A stretch of 5,159 nt of DNA from Flavobacteriia bacterium (GTDB lineage Bacteria; Bacteroidota; Bacteroidia; Flavobacteriales; Flavobacteriaceae). The stretch lies in the NCBI GenBank assembly GCA_011330545.1, contig DRQI01000145.1, positions 1-5,159 on the forward strand. The letters are read 5' to 3'. This document shows positions 1-5,159 of this stretch, one piece after another (within the stretch, counting starts at the first letter, position 1; the number at the start of each line of letters is the position of its first letter). The notes under the pieces are model-generated. The model worked only from the letters and a program-made list of their open reading frames with translations. It was not told the DNA's origin and did no database searches. A program made the position numbers and the translations under genes.

Positions 1-1892
1 CCCATCGCCCTTGGCGGAAACAGTTTTAAGATACGTTCTGGAATGGCAATTTCTTGTACATCAATGGTTCTCAACACCGTTTGCAAGGCTTTTCGCTCGG
101 TTTGCCCATCTACCCGTTTAACAACGGTTTGCCCGTCGCCCCTAGCCGCATAATTATAATCTAACCCTCCAACCAGTTTCGAAACGGCTTCGGTTTGGTA
201 CCTGTGAAAAAAATACAGCGGTACAAAGACATCTTCTAATACCGAATAGGGTTCACCCGATTTGATATTCGCTTCCGAGAAATTTTCAATAGCTTTTTTT
301 CTGATGGCTAAAATATTTGACAATTCATCCGAAAGGTCGCTTCCATTATCCCACAGATGGCCGTAGGCATGGGCACCTCCCGATGGCCTGGCATCTTGGT
401 CAGAGATAAATCGCAATTTTTTGGCAATGGCAGCATTGATAATATCTTGCAATTGCTGTTTTTCATTTGACACAAAATCTTGATAGGCATACGCTACCGT
501 AACTTTATCCCAATCGCCAATTCCTACTGCATAGGCATCTGAAAAATCAATTTTTCCGTTTTTAAGGCTCAATTTAGGATGTGGATAATCCATTACCGAA
601 GCCCTGTTATTGGTACTGGCGGCAAAATTATGGGTAAACCCTAAGGTATGCCCTACTTCGTGGGCTGCCAATTGGCGGATTCTTGCCAATGCCATTTGCA
701 ACGCCACATCATCTGCGGTATCATTATCGGCATACGGTGCTTGTAAGGCTTGGGCAATTAAAAAATCTTGGCGTATACGCAAGGAGCCCAAACTCACATG
801 GCCTTTTAAAATTTCACCGGTTCTGGGGTCTGAAATACTGCCTCCGTAACTCCATCCCCGCGTAGAACGGTGTACCCATTGAATGACATTGTAACGCAAA
901 TCGAGGGGGTCTACGCCTTCGGGCAATAGTTTTACCTGAAATGCATTTTTATAACCAATGGCTTCAAAGGCTTGATTCCACCAACTTGCACCTTCCATCA
1001 ATGCCGAACGTACGGGTTCGGGAGCACCGCGGTCTAAATAATATACAATGGGTTCTTTGGCTTCACTAACAGCTGCCGAAGGGTCTTTTTTTTCTAATCG
1101 ATGCCGATAGATAAAACGTTTGACGATGGATTGATTTACCGGAGTGGCATAATCTAAATAGGCCATCGGATAGCATCCTGAACGGGCATCGTAAACCCTA
1201 GGCTTGTAGTTATTATCGGGTAATTTTACAAAAGAATGATGTTGGTGTACCGTTACCGAAGCCGCGTTGGGAGCTACACTTTTGATATTCTCTCCGGTAG
1301 CTTTTCCCGTAAAGGTCAGCAACACATCAAACTCTACATTCTTTGGAAATGCTTTTGTCCTTTCTAAGTGAAAGGCGCTTCTGCTTTTATCTAAATGATA
1401 TGAGCCTTGTTTGTTTTCTGCTAATCTATCGGCTACGCCATGGGCATCGCGTATCAAAAAATCGGTGGCGTCTACCAACAATTTTCCGTTTTTTTCTTCC
1501 TTGATTGCAAATCCATACAGTACTGATTTTGCAAAGGCCTCTTCTATTGATTTTTTTTCATCTTGATTAGCCGTCAGTGCCCTATAACGTTGGTTGGGCT
1601 GTATCATCAATAATTTATTGCCTGCTTTTTTAAATTTTACTACAACGCCGTTGCCCAACTGCCCTCTGTCTAAGCCAATATCATTAGAGCCTATGCCCTC
1701 TGACAAGGCCGTAACATATAATAGTTCTTTATCTAAGCTATCAATTTCGAGGTAGATTTTATCGGTATTCTCATCATAATAAAAATTGACAAATCCTTGA
1801 TATTTGGTAATGCCTTTTTGGCCATTAAAAAATTGCGAAAATCCTAATTGACAAAAAAGAAATGCAATGAAGAATAGTTGGTAGTGTTTCAT
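1..1892 (-). CDS. Secreted zinc-dependent metalloprotease, DUF5117/DUF4953 family (C-terminus outside window)
   Basis: The frame is open for 630 codons from the ATG at 1892-1890 to the left edge, with no stop, so the gene is 3'-truncated by the window. The first 20 residues (MKHYQLFFIAFLFCQLGFSQ) form a signal peptide with probable cleavage near the final Ser-Gln. Cys14 lacks a proper lipobox, so export as a soluble periplasmic or secreted protein is more likely than lipidation. Residues from about 35 to 220 fit the DUF5117-type N-terminal region. The catalytic part follows: HEVGHTLGFTH at residues 411-421 gives zinc ligands His411, His415 and His421 with catalytic Glu412, and SVMDYP places a Met-turn methionine at 434, thirteen residues on. 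A WSYGGSISDPRTGEI stretch lies before the active site, near residues 345-365. Family members are usually around 800 residues, so roughly a fifth is missing. Peptide hydrolysis is secure; the natural substrate is unknown. It is divergent from prfB. Confidence 0.93.
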   Translation of the reverse strand, partial: MKHYQLFFIAFLFCQLGFSQFFNGQKGITKYQGFVNFYYDENTDKIYLEIDSLDKELLYVTALSEGIGSNDIGLDRGQLGNGVVVKFKKAGNKLLMIQPNQRYRALTANQDEKKSIEEAFAKSVLYGFAIKEEKNGKLLVDATDFLIRDAHGVADRLAENKQGSYHLDKSRSAFHLERTKAFPKNVEFDVLLTFTGKATGENIKSVAPNAASVTVHQHHSFVKLPDNNYKPRVYDARSGCYPMAYLDYATPVNQSIVKRFIYRHRLEKKDPSAAVSEAKEPIVYYLDRGAPEPVRSALMEGASWWNQAFEAIGYKNAFQVKLLPEGVDPLDLRYNVIQWVHRSTRGWSYGGSISDPRTGEILKGHVSLGSLRIRQDFLIAQALQAPYADNDTADDVALQMALARIRQLAAHEVGHTLGFTHNFAASTNNRASVMDYPHPKLSLKNGKIDFSDAYAVGIGDWDKVTVAYAYQDFVSNEKQQLQDIINAAIAKKLRFISDQDARPSGGAHAYGHLWDNGSDLSDELSNILAIRKKAIENFSEANIKSGEPYSVLEDVFVPLYFFHRYQTEAVSKLVGGLDYNYAARGDGQTVVKRVDGQTERKALQTVLRTIDVQEIAIPERILKLFPPRAM

Positions 1893-1981
1893 CTGTAGTA
1901 GTTTGGTCTAAAATAGGAAGCTAATTTACTAAGTTTTTAGGGATTTGGTATGCTCATTTATTTTTTAACACCGAGAATTAT

Positions 1982-2011
1982 TTTGTCCTGAAATTTTAAA
2001 CTGTATTTTTG
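1982..2011 (+). promoter_or_regulatory. Bacteroidota-type promoter of prfB
   Basis: TTTG at 1982-1985 and TATTTTTG at 2004-2011 are separated by 18 bp. This matches the -33 TTTG / -7 TAnnTTTG consensus known for the primary sigma factor of Bacteroidota. Transcription should begin a few bases after 2011, leaving a 5' leader of under about ten bases before the ATG at 2022, with no Shine-Dalgarno sequence. This is prediction from motif match and spacing only. Confidence 0.6.
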
Positions 2012-2021
2012 CTCTTGACTT

Positions 2022-3122
2022 ATGATTACACAAGAAAACATAAAGAAAGTTGTTGAGCGAGTTGAAAAACTCAGGGACTATCTCCATATAGACCAAAAAC
2101 TGATTGAAATTTCTAATGAAGAAGAAAAGGCTTCAAATCCTGATTTTTGGAATGTCCCAAGGCAGGCAGAAGTGCTGATGAAATCATTGCGGTTTAAAAA
2201 GAAATGGGTAGAAGATTACAATACCCTTGCCACCGACAGTGAAGAATTACAAATTCTATACGATTATTACAAGGAAGGGGAAGCCTCAGAAAAAGAAGTG
2301 ATGGACAGCTACCACAAAACCCTTAGCTTACTAGAAAAGTTAGAATTTAAAAATATGCTTTCTGAGGAAGGCGATAATCTCAGTGCCGTATTGCAAATTA
2401 CTGCCGGTGCCGGAGGTACCGAAAGTTGCGACTGGGCAGCGATGTTGATGCGTATGTACTTGATGTGGAGTGAAAAACAGGGATATAAAGTAAAAGAGCT
2501 AAACCATCAGGCAGGAGATGTAGCGGGTATCAAAACGGTAACTTTAGAAATTGACGGCGAATATGCTTTCGGTTATTTAAAAGGTGAAAACGGCGTACAC
2601 CGATTGGTACGTATCTCACCTTTTGACAGTAATGCCAAGCGCCATACTTCTTTTGCTTCGGTATATGTATATCCGTTGGCGGATGATAGTATTGAAATAG
2701 AAATCAATCCCGCTGATATCTCATGGGATTTTGCCCGGTCAGGAGGTGCCGGCGGACAAAATGTTAACAAAGTGGAAACAAAAGCCATTTTAACACACCA
2801 CCCATCGGGAATTGTCATTCATAATTCTGAAACGCGTTCGCAATTAGAAAACCGCGAAAAAGCGATGTTGATGTTAAAATCGCAACTGTACGAAATAGAA
2901 TTGCAAAAGCAACGTGAAAAACGGAATGCCATTGAAGCCGGCAAAATGAAAATCGATTTCGGCTCACAGATTAGAAACTACGTAATGCACCCTTATAAAT
3001 TGGTAAAAGATGTGCGGACAGGGCACGAAACCGGTAATGTAGATGCCGTAATGGATGGAGATATTGACGGTTTTTTAAAGGCTTATTTGATGGCTGCCGG
3101 GCAAAAGAATACCAGTTCTTAG
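2022..3122 (+). CDS. prfB: Peptide chain release factor 2 (RF2), frameshift-independent
   Basis: This is a 366-residue class I release factor that recognises UGA and UAA in the ribosomal A site and triggers hydrolysis of peptidyl-tRNA. The codon-recognition tripeptide is SPF at residues 199-201 (GVHRLVRISPFDS), which marks RF2; RF1 has a PxT motif there. The catalytic GGQ is at 244-246 (RSGGAGGQNVNK), where Gln is the residue methylated by PrmC in this family. The N-terminal helical domain covers about residues 1-115. Length matches the E. coli protein (365). The ATG at 2022 is chosen because the N-terminus then aligns with known RF2 and an in-frame TGA lies at 2016-2018, just upstream. Many prfB genes need a +1 shift at CUU-UGA-C near codon 25; here the equivalent site reads AGG GAC TAT CTC CAT (2073-2087), with no in-frame stop. 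The gene ends in TAG, which is read by RF1. It appears monocistronic. Confidence 0.97.
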   Translation: MITQENIKKVVERVEKLRDYLHIDQKLIEISNEEEKASNPDFWNVPRQAEVLMKSLRFKKKWVEDYNTLATDSEELQILYDYYKEGEASEKEVMDSYHKTLSLLEKLEFKNMLSEEGDNLSAVLQITAGAGGTESCDWAAMLMRMYLMWSEKQGYKVKELNHQAGDVAGIKTVTLEIDGEYAFGYLKGENGVHRLVRISPFDSNAKRHTSFASVYVYPLADDSIEIEINPADISWDFARSGGAGGQNVNKVETKAILTHHPSGIVIHNSETRSQLENREKAMLMLKSQLYEIELQKQREKRNAIEAGKMKIDFGSQIRNYVMHPYKLVKDVRTGHETGNVDAVMDGDIDGFLKAYLMAAGQKNTSS

Positions 3123-3471
3123 CAGGCAGTGATGGTAAGCAGTAGGTAATGAAAATAGATTTGTTCAAATATTTTGGAATGTATAAAATAAACCACTAGG
3201 GATTGGAAATGCATAGTTTTGAATAAAAGAATGAAATTATATTATATGAGTATTTTGTCATTCTGACGGAGCATAGCGACGAAGAATCTCATAATTTTGA
3301 ATTTGAAATGAGATTTCTCACTGCGTTCGAAATGACAAAATGCCTCTAAAAACTTATAGAAACTAAAGTAACTGTAATAAAATTGCAGGGTTTTAACCTT
3401 TAACTTGATAATAAAAATCGCATGTAATAACAAGTGGTTTTTTAATGTAAAATAAACTTGAACCTCAAAAA
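3123..3471. other. Non-coding gap between prfB and the HAD gene
   Basis: This 349 bp gap holds no credible gene. The longest open frame, on the minus strand at 3242-3490, translates the inverted repeat at 3253-3340 and contains the peptide HFERSEKSH, a recurring product of such repeats rather than a conserved protein. No classical hairpin-plus-T-run terminator follows prfB. The 130 bp before 3472 is strongly AT-rich and must hold the HAD gene promoter, but no strong -33/-7 pair is visible. An A-run lies directly before the ATG at 3472. Confidence 0.7.
3253..3340. repeat. Imperfect inverted repeat, REP-like dispersed element
   Basis: The left arm at 3253-3292 starts TTTTGTCATTCTGACGG and ends GAATCTCAT. 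The right arm at 3308-3340 starts ATGAGATTTCTCA and ends CGAAATGACAAAA. The outer 10 bp (TTTTGTCATT) and the inner 8 bp (AATCTCAT) pair perfectly. The middles differ, with the left arm about 7 bases longer, so the hairpin has an internal bulge. The loop is 15 AT-rich bases. From general knowledge, sequences of the form GTCATT...GAGAAATCTC occur between genes in many copies in Bacteroidota genomes. Function is unproven; 3' end stabilisation or termination for prfB is possible, though no T-run follows. It has no transposase and no visible target duplication. Confidence 0.75.
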
Positions 3472-4089
3472 ATGAACAATATAGACACAATTATATTCGA
3501 CCTTGGCGGAGTCTTGGTAGATTGGGACCCGAAATACGTATACCGCGAAGTTTTTAACGGAGATGAGGAGAAAGTAGATTGGTTTTTAAATACCATCTGC
3601 ACTTCTGATTGGAATGTAGAACAGGATGCCGGAAGGACTTTTAAAGAGGCTACCGATTTTTTAGTGAATAAACATCCTGAGTACGAAGATTGGATTCGTA
3701 TCTACTATGACCGTTGGGAAGATATGCTACTCGGGCAAATTGACGAAACCGTTGCACTCCTCGAAAAGATAAAAAAGCAAGGCTCACATCAACTATATGC
3801 ATTGACCAATTGGAGTGCCGAGGCTTTTCCGGTAGCCTTACAGCGATTTGATTTTTTACAGCATTTTGAAGGCATCGTTGTTTCGGGTGAAGAAAAAACC
3901 CGAAAGCCCTTTTCAAAAATTTATGAGATTATCTTAGACCGCTATCAACTAAAAGCCCCTTCTTGTGTATTTATTGATGATAATTTAGAGAATGTAAGGG
4001 GTGCCGAAACTATTGGCATCAAAGCCATTCACTTTAAAAACAGCCAACAGCTCACGGCTGAATTGAATCTTTTAGGAGTTCACTTTTAA
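3472..4089 (+). CDS. HAD-superfamily phosphatase, YihX-like (subfamily IA)
   Basis: This 205-residue cytoplasmic protein has all four HAD motifs in order. Motif I is IIFDLGGVLVDWD, with nucleophile Asp10. Motif II is ALTNWS, with Thr112 and Asn113. Motif III contains Lys145 in KTRKPFSKIYE. Motif IV is VFIDDNLENVRGA, with Asp169 and Asp170 as Mg2+ ligands. The helical cap inserts after motif I (about residues 18-85), as in subfamily I. Overall it resembles E. coli YihX, a phosphatase acting on alpha-glucose 1-phosphate, and the phosphatase domain of epoxide hydrolases. The second Asp of the usual DxD in motif I is Gly12; YihX has the same DLG form, so activity is still likely, but the substrate cannot be assigned. 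The start is the ATG after an A-rich stretch, with no Shine-Dalgarno. The 3' end overlaps the convergent lipoprotein gene by 38 bp. Confidence 0.92.
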   Translation: MNNIDTIIFDLGGVLVDWDPKYVYREVFNGDEEKVDWFLNTICTSDWNVEQDAGRTFKEATDFLVNKHPEYEDWIRIYYDRWEDMLLGQIDETVALLEKIKKQGSHQLYALTNWSAEAFPVALQRFDFLQHFEGIVVSGEEKTRKPFSKIYEIILDRYQLKAPSCVFIDDNLENVRGAETIGIKAIHFKNSQQLTAELNLLGVHF

Positions 4090-4498
4090 GGATGCCGTAT
4101 GTAATTTTCAAGTGTTTTACGCCCCATTTTTTGGCTTTTTTTACATCTAAGCCCATATAAATGTCAATTTGGTTTCTCTTGCGTTTGTTCATCTTGTCTT
4201 TTACCAAATAAACACTGTCTAAGCCTTCAATTTTAACAGGGGTATTGTGTTTTAACCCTAACCTTATCAAATCGCGTGAAACCGCAACATATTTCATGCC
4301 GGGCTTTAAACTGTCGCCCCAAGCGGTAATAAACGGATGGGATGACGTTTGGTAACGCAATGAATTGTAAGCCGTTACTTTAACTTCTTTTTCTTTCCAT
4401 ACATAATCGTCTTCTTTTTCTTCTTTACACGAAGCCATAAAAATGACGAGTATTGAAAAATAAAAGCACTTTGTATATTGACTATAAATATCAATCAT
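4052..4498 (-). CDS. 3D-domain lipoprotein, probably outer-membrane and surface-directed
   Basis: This is a 148-residue protein. Residues 1-23 form a lipoprotein signal peptide with hydrophobic core FYFSILVIF, then MAS-Cys24. The residues after Cys24 are KEEKEDD, resembling the charged lipoprotein export signal that sends Bacteroidota lipoproteins to the cell surface. Residues 38-136 match the 3D (three-aspartate) double-psi beta-barrel: VTAYNS (41-46), AWGDSLKPG (59-67), VAVSRDLIRLG with Asp76, VKDKMN with Asp101, and IDIYMG with Asp112, followed by a WGVKHLKI strand. These three Asp correspond to the family's conserved trio, as in the catalytic barrel of MltA and in YocH/Rpf-type proteins, so a role on peptidoglycan or another glycan is plausible but unproven. 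The ATG overlaps the pxpC stop by 8 bp, implying translational coupling and one transcript. The 3' end overlaps the HAD gene. Product function is inferred from the domain only. Confidence 0.88.
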   Translation of the reverse strand: MIDIYSQYTKCFYFSILVIFMASCKEEKEDDYVWKEKEVKVTAYNSLRYQTSSHPFITAWGDSLKPGMKYVAVSRDLIRLGLKHNTPVKIEGLDSVYLVKDKMNKRKRNQIDIYMGLDVKKAKKWGVKHLKITYGILKSELLKDSIQP

Positions 4499-5159
4499 GT
4501 ACTAAAGATAAGATTTTAAATTGAAACGTGTGATGAGTGGTTTTCTGAGCCAGTTTATCAATAGCATCATCTGTTAATTGTAAAATTCTCGGATAGCCTC
4601 CGGTAACTTGGCAATCGCGCATCAATACAATCAAGGTACCCGAAGGTGTCAACTGAACCGTTCCGGGCAATACTGCAGAGGTTAACATTGTTGCCAGTGT
4701 ATTGTCAATAGGTTCTTTTAATCGATACCCCATTCTATTGTTGTCGTTAGAAATGGTAAATTGTAATCGGTGTAATTTTTCTTGTTGTTTTTGGGATAAC
4801 CACTCATATTCAGGCCCGGGATAGGCCTCCAGGTATTTAGCAGAAAAATGCTCCTCAGTTACTTTTACCGATGAAAAGGATATTGATTCTTTTATTGCCA
4901 TTGCTGCCATTGGCAACATATCACCTTTTTGAAGAAGGTAGGAAGCCGTAATCTCTTTGTAAAAACTTCTGCTCTTTAAAACCACCTCGGTTTGAAAACC
5001 TCCTTTTACAGCAAGGTACGACCTGATGCCGTAAGCCGGTTTGCCAAATTCAAGCACATCATCAGTTTGTACTTGTATTGCCGTATGCAATGCTATTTTG
5101 TTAGTATTTAGTACAGCCGAAGTATCAGCCCCGGAAATACAAATAACGGTTGGTGCCAA
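4491..5159 (-). CDS. pxpC: 5-oxoprolinase subunit C / biotin-dependent carboxyltransferase family (N-terminus outside window)
   Basis: The C-terminal 222 codons are visible, ending in TGA at 4493-4491. The gene continues past the right edge, and since family members are usually about 290-330 residues, some 60-100 are missing; the TTG at the edge is not a start. Family signatures of the CT_A_B/KipA (AHS2) type, in visible-residue numbering, are YGIRSYLAVKGG (43-54), YPGPEYEW (113-120), SNDNNRMGYRL (137-147), and LPGTVQLTPSGTLIVLMRDC followed by QVTGGYPRI (164-192). With PxpA and PxpB, PxpC forms the ATP-dependent enzyme that opens 5-oxoproline (pyroglutamate) to glutamate in the cytoplasm; the B. 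subtilis and E. coli equivalents are KipA and YbgK. pxpB and pxpA would be expected upstream, to the right of the window. Relatives in urea amidolyase and allophanate hydrolase share the domain, so the exact substrate depends on those neighbours. It overlaps the next gene by 8 bp. Confidence 0.9.
   Translation of the reverse strand: MAPTVICISGADTSAVLNTNKIALHTAIQVQTDDVLEFGKPAYGIRSYLAVKGGFQTEVVLKSRSFYKEITASYLLQKGDMLPMAAMAIKESISFSSVKVTEEHFSAKYLEAYPGPEYEWLSQKQQEKLHRLQFTISNDNNRMGYRLKEPIDNTLATMLTSAVLPGTVQLTPSGTLIVLMRDCQVTGGYPRILQLTDDAIDKLAQKTTHHTFQFKILSLVHD

Noticed and set aside
610..865. Plus-strand ORFs of 79 and 60 codons inside the metalloprotease gene
   Set aside because: They are antisense shadows of the zinc-site region, which is clearly coding on the minus strand.
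2013..2021. TCT-TGA-CTT directly before the prfB ATG, resembling a CTTTGAC shift site
   Set aside because: It lacks one T, lies before the aligned N-terminus of the family, and falls at or upstream of the predicted transcript start.
2573..2818. Minus-strand ORF inside prfB
   Set aside because: Antisense shadow across the SPF-to-GGQ region of RF2; no independent coding signal.
3149..3199. 16-codon ORF beginning MKIDLFKYFG just after prfB
   Set aside because: Too short, no ribosome binding or conservation evidence, and AT-rich sequence yields such frames by chance.
3389..3398. Small palindrome GGTTTTAACC
   Set aside because: A four-base stem in AT-rich DNA is expected by chance and has no T-run or partner site.
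3453..3460. TAAACTTG as a -7 promoter element of the HAD gene
   Set aside because: One mismatch to TAnnTTTG and no TTG at the right distance upstream (only GTGG near 3434), so not supported enough to annotate.
3242..3490. 82-codon minus-strand ORF with peptides HFERSEKSH and MRFFVAMLRQNDK
   Set aside because: It is the translation of the inverted repeat at 3253-3340, and such peptides recur wherever these repeats occur. It overlaps the HAD start and has no domain.

Overview
The window looks like chromosomal DNA from a member of the Bacteroidota, most likely the Flavobacteriia. Four things support this: AT-rich DNA with AT-rich intergenic gaps; no Shine-Dalgarno sequences before the starts; a Bacteroidota-type promoter (TTTG, 18 bp, TAnnTTTG) before the release-factor gene; and proteins typical of the phylum, namely a secreted DUF5117-type zinc metalloprotease and a lipoprotein with an acidic, surface-export-like tail after its lipidated cysteine. 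Genus cannot be fixed from the sequence.

Layout: (1) 1-1892, minus strand: the first 630 codons of a large secreted zinc metalloprotease of the gluzincin/metzincin type (HEVGHTLGFTH plus a Met-turn), running off the left edge without its stop. (2) 1893-2021: a divergent intergenic region with a good promoter for the rightward gene. (3) 2022-3122, plus: complete prfB, peptide chain release factor 2, in a single uninterrupted frame with no programmed frameshift. (4) 3123-3471: a 349 bp non-coding gap holding an 88 bp imperfect inverted repeat of the dispersed REP-like kind. (5) 3472-4089, plus: a HAD-superfamily phosphatase resembling YihX. (6) 4052-4498, minus: a small lipoprotein with a 3D (three-aspartate) double-psi beta-barrel domain, overlapping the end of the HAD gene tail-to-tail by 38 bp. 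(7) 4491-5159, minus: the C-terminal 222 codons of pxpC, 5-oxoprolinase subunit C, running off the right edge. Its stop overlaps the lipoprotein start by 8 bp, so these two form an operon.

The genes do not make up one pathway. prfB and the HAD phosphatase are housekeeping-type genes. The pxpC-3D lipoprotein pair is the end of what is probably a pxp (5-oxoproline degradation) operon entering from the right. The metalloprotease is a separate secreted protein. I see no phage, transposase, CRISPR, toxin-antitoxin or defence genes, and no convincing new system. The points worth a second look are the frameshift-free RF2, the REP-like hairpin, the pxpC-coupled surface-lipoprotein candidate and the HAD motif I variant.
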